NCBI GenBank assembly: GCA_023428245.1 | Contig: JAEYYX010000091.1 | Span: forward strand, 62,001 to 126,000 | Length of the DNA: 64,000 nt | Direction: 5' to 3' | Source: Pseudomonadota bacterium | GTDB taxonomy: Bacteria; Myxococcota_A; Polyangia; Polyangiales; Polyangiaceae | In this document: piece after piece, positions 41,685 through 50,003 of the stretch | Layout: each line of letters opens with the position of its first letter | Position numbering within the stretch: the first letter of the stretch is position 1 | Notes under the pieces: model-generated | The model's database searches: none | What the model was told of the DNA's origin: nothing | The model's input: the letters and a program-made list of their open reading frames with translations, nothing else | Made by a program: the position numbers and the translations under genes

Positions 41685-44048
41685 ATGAAGAGCCTCAGGT
41701 TTCTTCCGTCCTTCGGCGCGCGGAGTCCCCTCCTCCGTCATCTCGCGGTCCTTGTCGCTGCGGCCTTCATCACGCTCGTGATGACGTGGCCTTTGGCCAA
41801 GGACGCAGGCGTCGTCGTGCTCCGGGCGATTTACTATTGGGACGCCTACACGAACGCGATGATCATGGGCAGCCGGATCGACGCGGCGCTCGGTCTCGGT
41901 CCCCTCGGCTTCTACGACGACTACTATTTCGCACCCCTGCCCCGCTCCATCGTCTTCAACGAGAACCATTTCGGGCTCTCGCTCCTGTTTGCGCCCTTTT
42001 ACCTGCTCACGGACAAGCCCATCTGGGCCTACAATCTAACGCTGCTCTGCTCGCTCGCGCTCGCCGTGTACTTCATGTACCTGCTCGTGCGACACCTGAC
42101 GGGGAGCGGCGCCGCGGGTTTTTTAGCCGGCGTGATGTACGCCTTCAGCCCCTTCGTCTTCTTCGAACTCGGGCGCATCCAGCTGAGCGCCGTCCAGTGG
42201 ATCCCGGCGATCTTCTACTTTTTGCATCGCGCGATCGAGAAACAGCGACCGAAGGATGCCCTGGCTTTCTGGGTGTGCGTCCTGCTCCAGATCGGAACCT
42301 GCCTCTACTACACGATGTTTCTGATCCCGCTGCTCGCTGTGGCAGGCGCGCTCCTCCTCTTCCGGCATCGCCCCGGGCGTGGCTTCTACCTCTGGTTCGG
42401 GGCCGGCGCTGTCACGATGGGAACGCTTGGGCTGCTCATCGCCTTTCCCTATTTCGCCGTACGGCACTCCTTCGAGCTCGAGCGGAGCATCGCCTACGCG
42501 TCGGCGAACGACGGTAAGCTGAGCTTCTTCGCGAACGTTCACCCGACGAATCGCACGCTCACCGCGATGCACCATCTGGCCGACGGTCCCCACGACGAGA
42601 TCGCCTTCCCAGGATTTACGGCCACGGCACTCGTGCTCTGCGCCCTCTGCGTGCCTCTCCTTTCAGGCTTGGGAAGGCTCCCGAAAGAGCGCCTCCGCTC
42701 CGGGCTCTTGGCCTGGGTTCTCACGCTCATCGCGACGGTGACCGTCACCCTCGCGAACCACAGCATGCTGCCTGGGGTCATCACGTTCATCGCCGCGGCG
42801 CTGGTCATCGCCCGCCGCAACCTGCCGCATCCCTTCCGCGGCCGCCGCGGCCTCTACTTCGCCGTCTTCCTGGTCGCGCTCACCATGTTCCTCGGCATCC
42901 ATCCCTTCACTTGGGACGGCGCGCCGGTCCGGGGCCTTTACTACTATTTTCACACCTATTTCCCCGGCTATAACGGCATTCGCAAGGTCGGCCGCCAGGC
43001 CATCATGACGACCTTTGTGCTCTCGGTGCTCGCGGGCATGGGCGGCGCCTGGCTCCTTTTGCGCTTTCGCGGGCGCGGCGCCCGCCGTTTCGTAGCAGCG
43101 CTCCTGCTGCTCGGGCTCGCATGCGAGCTCCGCTCTTTCCCGCATCCTGTCGAGCGCGTCTGGGCCGCGGAAGGCTCTCCACCCGCTCTCGACTTCGTCG
43201 CGACTCTCCCGAAAGACGACCTGATCGCCTTTGCTCCTCAGGATACGGGCCGGAGAGTGTTCCAGAGCGACGCCGGCATGGCGCTCCATAACTATCTCGC
43301 CCTCTACCATAAACATCGCTTCGTCAACGGACAGTCGAGCTGGCAGCCACCCGTGACCGAGCTCGCCCGACGCTCCCTCGATCGCCTCCCGAGCGAAAGC
43401 GCACGCCGCACCCTGCTCGCCGTCGGCTCGAAGCACCTCGTGATCTTCGGTGAAGATCTCCGGCGGGGTCAGGAGAACCTCAAACAAGAACTGCTCGCTC
43501 GACCTGACCGGTATCAACTCGCCTTCGAACACGGCTCCCACAGCGTCTTCACGCTGCTCGAACGGGACCAGAAGGTGCTCGACTTGTTGCCGATGCCCGA
43601 GCTCCCCACCGGCCTTCGTCTCATCGATCAAACCCGTCTCAGAGCTACGACGAATCTTCGTCCTGAAGCAGCAGCAAAAGCGCTCGACGGCCGCCTGGAG
43701 ACCTATTGGACGGGGCGCCGTTATCAGGAAAAAGGCCAGTTCTTCGAGGTCCAGCTCGACCACCCTGAGCCCATCTTTGCTCTCGAGATCGAAGCGCCCA
43801 CCCGGGTCACCGACGTTCCTGTGTCTTTCCAGCTCACGGCCTTCCACGGCGACGAAGATCACGGCATCATCGCCGAACAGCCTGAGCTCCGCTACTACGA
43901 AGCTCAGATCTTCAAGCCGAAGACCTTCGTGTTCCGGATCGTGCTCCCGAAGCCCGTGACCGCCGATCGACTCCGGCTCTCGGTGCTCGAAGGCGTCCCC
44001 GGCTCCTACTATTCGATCCACGAGCTCCGACTTTACGCAGCTCCCTGA
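41685..44048 (+). CDS. Polytopic GT-C-like membrane protein with discoidin-like tail
   Basis: 787 residues from ATG 41685. Eleven or so transmembrane helices in the first ~500 residues, with an acidic loop after helix 1 (YYWDAYTNAMIM) and FNENHFGLSLLFAPFYLL, GVMYAFSPFVFFELGRIQL; this resembles GT-C-fold lipid-linked glycosyltransferases and YfhO-like proteins. Then an extracytoplasmic region and a C-terminal domain of ~130 residues (LRATTNLRPEAAAKALDGRLETYWTG..., ending YSIHELRLYAAP) that looks like an F5/8 type C (discoidin) carbohydrate-binding domain. Probable role: transfer of sugars to surface glycan or protein; substrate unknown. Confidence 0.75.
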   Translation: MKSLRFLPSFGARSPLLRHLAVLVAAAFITLVMTWPLAKDAGVVVLRAIYYWDAYTNAMIMGSRIDAALGLGPLGFYDDYYFAPLPRSIVFNENHFGLSLLFAPFYLLTDKPIWAYNLTLLCSLALAVYFMYLLVRHLTGSGAAGFLAGVMYAFSPFVFFELGRIQLSAVQWIPAIFYFLHRAIEKQRPKDALAFWVCVLLQIGTCLYYTMFLIPLLAVAGALLLFRHRPGRGFYLWFGAGAVTMGTLGLLIAFPYFAVRHSFELERSIAYASANDGKLSFFANVHPTNRTLTAMHHLADGPHDEIAFPGFTATALVLCALCVPLLSGLGRLPKERLRSGLLAWVLTLIATVTVTLANHSMLPGVITFIAAALVIARRNLPHPFRGRRGLYFAVFLVALTMFLGIHPFTWDGAPVRGLYYYFHTYFPGYNGIRKVGRQAIMTTFVLSVLAGMGGAWLLLRFRGRGARRFVAALLLLGLACELRSFPHPVERVWAAEGSPPALDFVATLPKDDLIAFAPQDTGRRVFQSDAGMALHNYLALYHKHRFVNGQSSWQPPVTELARRSLDRLPSESARRTLLAVGSKHLVIFGEDLRRGQENLKQELLARPDRYQLAFEHGSHSVFTLLERDQKVLDLLPMPELPTGLRLIDQTRLRATTNLRPEAAAKALDGRLETYWTGRRYQEKGQFFEVQLDHPEPIFALEIEAPTRVTDVPVSFQLTAFHGDEDHGIIAEQPELRYYEAQIFKPKTFVFRIVLPKPVTADRLRLSVLEGVPGSYYSIHELRLYAAP

Positions 44049-44110
44049 GAGCAGCTCCTCCTCGGCGCGTACGCGCAGTCTCCGGAAGCAGCTCCTCGAG
44101 CCTCTCAGGG
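44043..44110. terminator. Nested inverted repeats between convergent genes
   Basis: Outer arms CCCTGAGAG (44043-44051, spanning the TGA stop) and CTCTCAGGG (44102-44110), with the perfect palindrome GCGCGTACGCGC at 44065-44076 inside, then AAAA. Lies between the stops of two convergent genes; terminator function inferred. Confidence 0.5.
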
Positions 44111-44144
44111 AAAAGGCCCCCGGTGGGGAGCGCCCTCGAGCACC

Positions 44145-45704
44145 TCACTTGCTCATGAGAGCGATGTTGTCCCGGATCCGCTGCACGTCAGCGTCCGCAA
44201 CATTGAGGCCACTTTCGGCTCGATGGAGCACCTCCTGCCAGGATTCGCGAGCCGAAACGCGGTCTCCGATCCATGAAGTTGCGACCCCGAGTTCATCGAG
44301 AAGGCGCCAGCTATAGATGCTCTCGAGGACCGCAAGATGATCGTTGGGCGGTCGTTTCGTCTCGACTCCCGCCTTCGCAAAGAGCGCAGCCATCGCGTAG
44401 TTCTTCCGCTTCCGGAAGTAGCAGGTCAGCTCGTAGAGAGGTTCCGCTCGGGAGGGGCGCAACATGAAAGCTGAGAGCAGCTCGCTCAGGACTACCGGTT
44501 CCGGAGACTCGAGGCGCACGGCAAGCCGACCTGCCTCGAGCTGCGCAACGAAGCGCTCTTCGGCGTCGCCCCCTTCCATGGCCGCGCGCTTCTTATAGGC
44601 CGCACGCGCAGACTCGAGCTCGCCCGCCTGCTTCTTCGTCTCCGCGAGAAGGAATACGTCGTGAGCTTCCTTGGCGAGCGCGGGCAGACTCCCGAGATCG
44701 ATGCCGAGTCCGACGGCGAGTTGCCTCGCAGCGAGCTCCCGGAAAAAGACATTTTTGTAGGAGGGTCCCGGAGTCTGATTCACGTCGATGACCACGAACT
44801 CGTTCATCGAGGGGCGGATGACGTCCAGCTCCGCGTAGTGAAAGCCGAAGGCGGCGCGGCACTCTTCGAGCGTCGCTCGCCGTGCGTCCCAGGCTTCGCC
44901 GTCACTATCGTAAGCGCAGTCGATCGAGCGCCCCTTCCACTCGTAGCCGGTCTCCGAGAGACGCTTCAGATCGCTAGACATCCCGCGCTCGTCGCGCACG
45001 TAGTAGGAGAGAGAGGTCGCGCTCTTGATGAAAAAGTCGTTCGATGCGCGGTGATTGACCGTCAGATCGTCGAACACGACGATCCAGCGCTCGAGCTGAT
45101 GCATACCTGAGCTCTCGCTCCCAAAGTAGCGGAGCAGCTTGTGCATCACGAGGCCCTTCCGCTCCTCCTCGCTCGTGCGACCACGCCAGGCGTCGAGTTC
45201 GTCCTGTGTCTCCAGGCGAAGGACGGTTTCCGGATGGTTGTAGTTATCGTCCTTTTTGACGACACAGGGCGCCGAGTCCGTCTCGAGAGGCACACTCGAC
45301 GTCCGGGCCACCTGCTTCTTCGAGATATCCCGAACCGGGTTCAGGAGCACACCATCGGCCTTCAGGAAACGCTCGCGCAGCCCCGCGAGGAATTCCTCGG
45401 TGACAACTCCCCCGTGATCGAGGTTCAAATGGCAGATCACGGAATCGAAACGCTCGCCGACTGAAACCTCGGTGAGCTGAGCGAGTTCGTAGACCGGGAC
45501 CTCTCCCGGAAGACGGAGAGTGCTCGTGCGGATGATGCGCTGCTGGAAGACCCGCTCGTAGACCTCGCAGGCGTACGTCAGGAGGCTCCCGAATGCGTAG
45601 CGCTGAAAGTCCCGCGCCTCGAGCGTCCGAAGTTCACCGCCCGTCCCGGGATCGTTGTGAACGACGAGCATTCTGTGGGGCAAAGACTCAGGCATGCGGC
45701 GCAT
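44145..45704 (-). CDS. ATP-grasp-like protein with C-terminal TPR region
   Basis: 519 residues. The first ~350 residues have ATP-grasp-like features: CVVKKDDNYNHPE as the nucleotide-loop Lys segment, a central ERWIVVFDDLTVNHRAS stretch and VVIDVNQTPGPSYKN resembling the metal-binding xD/ExNxxPG end motif. The last ~170 residues are helical repeats of the type found after glycosyltransferases (LSAFMLRPSRAEPLYELTCYFR, YAMAALFAKAGVETKRP, DELGVATSWIGDR). It may ligate a carboxylate to an amine on a surface or peptide substrate. Fusion of these two parts is uncommon. Divergent from the alkC-like gene. Confidence 0.65.
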   Translation of the reverse strand: MRRMPESLPHRMLVVHNDPGTGGELRTLEARDFQRYAFGSLLTYACEVYERVFQQRIIRTSTLRLPGEVPVYELAQLTEVSVGERFDSVICHLNLDHGGVVTEEFLAGLRERFLKADGVLLNPVRDISKKQVARTSSVPLETDSAPCVVKKDDNYNHPETVLRLETQDELDAWRGRTSEEERKGLVMHKLLRYFGSESSGMHQLERWIVVFDDLTVNHRASNDFFIKSATSLSYYVRDERGMSSDLKRLSETGYEWKGRSIDCAYDSDGEAWDARRATLEECRAAFGFHYAELDVIRPSMNEFVVIDVNQTPGPSYKNVFFRELAARQLAVGLGIDLGSLPALAKEAHDVFLLAETKKQAGELESARAAYKKRAAMEGGDAEERFVAQLEAGRLAVRLESPEPVVLSELLSAFMLRPSRAEPLYELTCYFRKRKNYAMAALFAKAGVETKRPPNDHLAVLESIYSWRLLDELGVATSWIGDRVSARESWQEVLHRAESGLNVADADVQRIRDNIALMSK

Positions 45705-45931
45705 GAAATCACATTTTTCGGGCGCAATCGAACTTGGAGAAAAGCCGCTTTCACCACGGTCGCACGCTCATGGAAGCTCGACTCGGCCCCCCTATGAAGC
45801 GGCTCGTGTATGTTCCTTTGCGCCCTGCTCTCGCCGCGGCAGGCTTGCTTCGTGCGGGCTCGCTGGGCGCCCTTGCCGCAAGCTCTGCCTCCTCATATGG
45901 ACCTCTCCTCGCCCCCACCATTTGGGAAACG

Positions 45932-47050
45932 ATGGCTGAGCAACTCAAACACTTCTTCTCGCTCGACCTCGTGCGGCGCTTGGCCTCGGACCTGGAGCGG
46001 GCCGAGCCTTCCTTCCCGACTTCCAAGTTCGTTCCCAAGGCGACTCGCGGACTCGATGAACTCGAGCTCATGGACCGCGGCCGGCACATCTGTCGCGCCC
46101 TCCGCGATCATCTTCCCGAAGACTACCCGAGCGCTCTCGCCATCCTTCTCCGCTCCCTCGGCCCCGAACACGGCCAAGACGAGCTCCTCGGAGGGGGCAT
46201 GGGGCCTTTCTTCTACCTCCCCCACACGATGTTCGTGGCCGAATACGGCCTCGAGCACTTCGACCTCTCCCTCGAGGCGCAGCACGAGCTCACTCGCCGC
46301 TTCACCGCGGAATGGAGCATCCGTCCGTACATCGAGGAAGATCCCGAGCGGACGCTGCGTAAACTCAAGGTTTGGGCAAAGGACAAAAATCCCCATGTGC
46401 GCCGCTTAGTTTCCGAAGGCACGCGGCTTCGCTTGCCTTGGGGCGCGCGAGTTCGCTGGCTCACGGACAACCCCGAACGAGTGCTCGCGTTGCTCGAGCC
46501 TCTGAAGAACGATCCTTCGTCTCTTGTTAGGCGCAGTGTCGCCAATAGTCTGAACGACCTCAGCAAAGATTACCCCGAGCTCACCCTCAAGACCTGTGAA
46601 AGCTGGCTCAGAGAAGCTTCTCCTGAGACCCGAGCGCTCATCCAGCATGCCCTCCGCTCTCTCGTCAAAAAGGGCCACCTCGGCGCCCTTGAGCTGCTCG
46701 GCGTCGGAGCCAAGCCGAGAGTCGAAGTGCGCTCTGTCTGGCTCTCGCCGAAGACCGCGCGCATCGGCGATACTGTCCGCTTCTCCTTCGAGCTCAAGAG
46801 TTCCGCTCGCCAGACTCAGGAGCTCGCCGTCGACTACACGGTACACTTCGTCAAAGCGAGCGGGGGAACTAGCCCCAAGGTCTTCAAGCTGAAGCGGCTC
46901 ACGCTCTCATCAGGGACCAGCTTGGCTCTCAGCGGAAGGGTTGCGCTGTCGCAGATGACCACCAGGAAACACTACCCGGGCCTTCACCGTGTCGAGCTGC
47001 TCATCAACGGCGTCCCGTTCCCGCTTGCCGACTTCAAGCTCCGCGCCTAG
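45932..47050 (+). CDS. AlkC-type DNA alkylation repair glycosylase
   Basis: 372 residues from ATG 45932; the open frame goes back to 45734 but homologues of this family begin at MAEQLKHFFSLDLV. HEAT-like repeat DNA glycosylase: RAEPSFPTSKFVPKATRGLDELELMDRGRHI, then the family motif HVRRLVSEGTRLRLPWGARVRWL (about 150-172), followed by an Ig-like C-terminal domain (about 270-372, ARIGDTVRFSFELKSS) as known for AlkC. It removes bulky or positively charged N3-alkylpurines from DNA without base flipping. Good family match; activity inferred. Confidence 0.88.
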   Translation: MAEQLKHFFSLDLVRRLASDLERAEPSFPTSKFVPKATRGLDELELMDRGRHICRALRDHLPEDYPSALAILLRSLGPEHGQDELLGGGMGPFFYLPHTMFVAEYGLEHFDLSLEAQHELTRRFTAEWSIRPYIEEDPERTLRKLKVWAKDKNPHVRRLVSEGTRLRLPWGARVRWLTDNPERVLALLEPLKNDPSSLVRRSVANSLNDLSKDYPELTLKTCESWLREASPETRALIQHALRSLVKKGHLGALELLGVGAKPRVEVRSVWLSPKTARIGDTVRFSFELKSSARQTQELAVDYTVHFVKASGGTSPKVFKLKRLTLSSGTSLALSGRVALSQMTTRKHYPGLHRVELLINGVPFPLADFKLRA

Positions 47051-47245
47051 GGCCGCCTCGAGCATCTGTGGGGCGCCCGAGAAGGCCACCCCTCGGCGCG
47101 GGCCAGGTCTCGCGTACCGCGCTCGAGCCGCGTTCAGCGCTGTTTATCGGTAGGTGCTCCGTGCTTATTGCGCGCGCGGCTTTTTTGAGATGCGCTCGGG
47201 GCAGGGACCCTCGCTTGGACCGGTCTCCCCCAAGCACCCGAATAC

Positions 47246-49954
47246 ATGTCGACGACACAAACTCCTTGGCACTCCCTCAGCACGGAAGAGACCCTCGACA
47301 ACCTCCAGTCGTCGGAGCGTGGTCTCTCCTCTTCTGAGGCTGGAAAGCGGCTCGAACGGGACGGACCGAACGCACTCTCCGAAGGACGCGGCGTCTCCTG
47401 GGTTCGTAAGCTCCTCGAACAGTTCGTTCAGCCCCTCGTCATCGTACTGCTCGGGGCGGCCGGTCTCTCTGTCTTCTTGGGAGACCTCGTCGACGCCGGG
47501 GTCATCTTCGCCGTCGTCCTTTTGAACGGCATCATCGGGTTCTTCCAGGAGTTCCGCGCAGAACAATCGATCGCTGCTCTCTCCAAAGCGATCCTCACGG
47601 AAGCCACAGTTCTCAGGGACGAGCAGCTCCAACGTATCCCGAGCGAACAGCTCGTCGTGGGAGATATCGTCGCCCTGCAGTCGGGAGACACTGTTCCCGC
47701 CGACCTTCGGCTGCTCGAGATCCGCGACTTAAAAGTCGAAGAAGCGGGCTTGACCGGCGAATCGGTGCCTTCGAGCAAGAACGACACTGTCCTGCCCGCT
47801 GATACGGGCGTGGGAGATCGGGAGAACATGGCCTTCGCGGCCTCTTCCGTGACCTACGGCGTAGCTCGAGGTGTGGTGGTTGCGGTCGGTGACGCGACCG
47901 AAATGGGCCGGATCGCCGATCTGATGGCGACCACCAAGGCTCTCGAGACCCCCCTCACCCGGCGCATCGGGGAGCTCTCTCGCCTGCTCGTCTGGGTCAT
48001 CCTCGGACTCGCCGGTGCGCTGCTCATCGTTCAATGGCTGCGCGGCAACTCGCCCGTCGATACCTTCAATACGGCGATCGCTCTCGCCGTGGGAGCCATC
48101 CCCGAAGGCCTTCCCGCAGCAGTCACGATCGTGCTCGCCGTCGGTGTCTCCTCGATGGCCAAACGCGGCGCGCTCATCCGAAGGCTCCCCGCAGTAGAGA
48201 CGCTCGGCAGTACGACAGTCATCTGCTCCGACAAGACCGGCACGCTGACGGAGAACCAGATGACCGTCACCACCATCGTCGCCGGTGGTGAGACGTTCCA
48301 TCTCACCGGCGTCGGTTTCGCGGCGAAAGGTGAGCTGCTTCGCGAAGATCGGAGCAACATCTCTCCTGACGTCTCCGTTGCGCTCTTCGAAACACTCGCC
48401 TGCGGAGCGCTCTGTAATGACACTCGCCTCGTCGAAAATGATGAGGGCTATAAGGTCGAAGGAGATCCGACCGAGGCCGCGCTGACTGTCGCCGCCGAGA
48501 AGGCCGGACTCGACGCGACGAAGGTCGCCGACAGACCCCGCCGAGATGCGCTCCCCTTCGAGTCCGCCCACATGTACATGGGCTCACTCCATGAGGCGCC
48601 CGAGGGCGCCGTCCTCTACGTGAAAGGCTCGACGGATACCCTGCTCGGCCGATGTGTCGATCGTCTCTCGTCGAGCGGCCCTTCCGAGTCTTTGGATGTT
48701 GCGGCGGTTCAGCGCGACGTCCACGACATGGCGAGCCGAGGGCTCCGGGTGCTCGCCATGGCAAGGCGCACGCTGCCCGCAGACAAGGCGACCCTCAGTC
48801 ACGACGACGTGCGCGACCTAACCTTCCTCGGCCTCGTTGGCATGATCGACCCGCCCCGCGAAGAAGCCAAACGAGCCGTCCTTGCCTGCCTCCAAGCAGG
48901 CATCATGGTCAAGATGATCACCGGTGACCACGCCATCACGGCCGCAGCCATCGCCATGGAGCTGGGCCTCGAAGGGGAGCGCACCGAAGACGGTCGCCTC
49001 CGCGCCCTCACCGGCACCGAGCTCGCGACGCTCAGCGAAGAAGAGCTCGCCGAGGTCGCCAATAGCGCCTCGGTATTCGCGCGCGTCGCTCCGGAACAGA
49101 AGCTTTCCTTGGTCCGCGCACTTCAGTCCAGGGGTCACGTCGTGGCCATGACCGGTGATGGAGTGAACGACGCTCCCGCTCTCAAACAGGCGAACATCGG
49201 CGTCGCCATGGGGAAAAACGGAACCGACGTCGCGCGTTCCGCCTCTTCGATGATCCTGACCGACGACAACTTTGCGACCATCGCCGCGGCGGTCGAAGAG
49301 GGACGCGGCATCTACGACAATCTCGTGAAGTTCATCGCTTGGACCCTGCCGACAAACGGCGGCGAAGGGCTCGTACTTCTCGCGGCTGTCGTGTTCGGAA
49401 CGACGCTCCCGGTGCTGCCGGTGCAGCTCCTCTGGGTCAACTTGGCAACGGCTCTGCTCGGCACCGCGCTCATCTTCGAGCCCCGCGAACCCGGGCTCAT
49501 GCATCGCCCCCCGAGGCCCACCCACGCGCCGATCTTGGATCGCGCGCTCGGTGTCCGCACAGCGCTTTTCTCCCTCGCTGTCGGCGGCGCAGCTTTTGGC
49601 TGTTTTTGGTGGGCAAAGTCGACGGGTGAGTCCGTCGAAGCGAGCCGCACGATTGCCTTGAACACGATCGTGGTCGTCGAAGTCGGCTACCTCTTCGCCT
49701 GCCGGAGTTTGACCTTCACCTCGAACAAGATCGGCTTCTTCACGAACAAGAGCGTGTGGCTCGGAGCGATCGCCATGTTCGTGCTCCAGTTCGGCATGAC
49801 GTACATGCCGCTCATGAATCGCCTCTTCCATACGGCTCCGATCGAGCTCTGGTGGTGGGCGGTCATGACCGGCATCGGCTTCGCCGTGTTCCTGCTCGCC
49901 GAGCTCAAGAAAGCACTGCTCGCCCCCGAACCTGCCGACCCCGACGCTCGCTGA
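47246..49954 (+). CDS. P-type cation-transporting ATPase (type II, Ca2+-ATPase-like)
   Basis: 902 residues. N-terminal cation ATPase domain, actuator loop AGLTGESVPS, M4 helix AIPEGLPAAVTIVL, phosphorylation motif SDKTGTLTENQMTV, hinge MTGDGVNDAPALKQANIGVAM, and M5-M10. Overall layout is SERCA/PMCA-like. M4 keeps the ion-binding Glu (PEGLP) and M5 keeps NGGEG, but the M6 motif that in SERCA is NLVTDGLPA reads NLATALLGT, so the ion-binding Asp is Ala. The transported cation is therefore uncertain and may not be Ca2+. Convergent with a second P-type ATPase gene 49 bp away. Confidence 0.92.
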   Translation: MSTTQTPWHSLSTEETLDNLQSSERGLSSSEAGKRLERDGPNALSEGRGVSWVRKLLEQFVQPLVIVLLGAAGLSVFLGDLVDAGVIFAVVLLNGIIGFFQEFRAEQSIAALSKAILTEATVLRDEQLQRIPSEQLVVGDIVALQSGDTVPADLRLLEIRDLKVEEAGLTGESVPSSKNDTVLPADTGVGDRENMAFAASSVTYGVARGVVVAVGDATEMGRIADLMATTKALETPLTRRIGELSRLLVWVILGLAGALLIVQWLRGNSPVDTFNTAIALAVGAIPEGLPAAVTIVLAVGVSSMAKRGALIRRLPAVETLGSTTVICSDKTGTLTENQMTVTTIVAGGETFHLTGVGFAAKGELLREDRSNISPDVSVALFETLACGALCNDTRLVENDEGYKVEGDPTEAALTVAAEKAGLDATKVADRPRRDALPFESAHMYMGSLHEAPEGAVLYVKGSTDTLLGRCVDRLSSSGPSESLDVAAVQRDVHDMASRGLRVLAMARRTLPADKATLSHDDVRDLTFLGLVGMIDPPREEAKRAVLACLQAGIMVKMITGDHAITAAAIAMELGLEGERTEDGRLRALTGTELATLSEEELAEVANSASVFARVAPEQKLSLVRALQSRGHVVAMTGDGVNDAPALKQANIGVAMGKNGTDVARSASSMILTDDNFATIAAAVEEGRGIYDNLVKFIAWTLPTNGGEGLVLLAAVVFGTTLPVLPVQLLWVNLATALLGTALIFEPREPGLMHRPPRPTHAPILDRALGVRTALFSLAVGGAAFGCFWWAKSTGESVEASRTIALNTIVVVEVGYLFACRSLTFTSNKIGFFTNKSVWLGAIAMFVLQFGMTYMPLMNRLFHTAPIELWWWAVMTGIGFAVFLLAELKKALLAPEPADPDAR

Positions 49955-49968
49955 GCGAGGCTCGACCC

Positions 49969-49995
49969 GCCTTCACCGCCCGCCGTGGTGAAGGC
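49969..49995. terminator. Stem-loop between convergent P-type ATPase genes
   Basis: Perfect 9-bp inverted repeat GCCTTCACC / GGTGAAGGC (49969-49977, 49987-49995) with a 9-nt loop, in the 49-bp gap between the two stops. No U-run; a bidirectional terminator is inferred. Confidence 0.55.
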
Positions 49996-50003
49996 GAACA
50001 GGG

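Noticed and set aside
42663..44021. 452-residue open frame on the - strand
   Set aside because: Antisense to the GT-C-like gene; charged, motif-free product.
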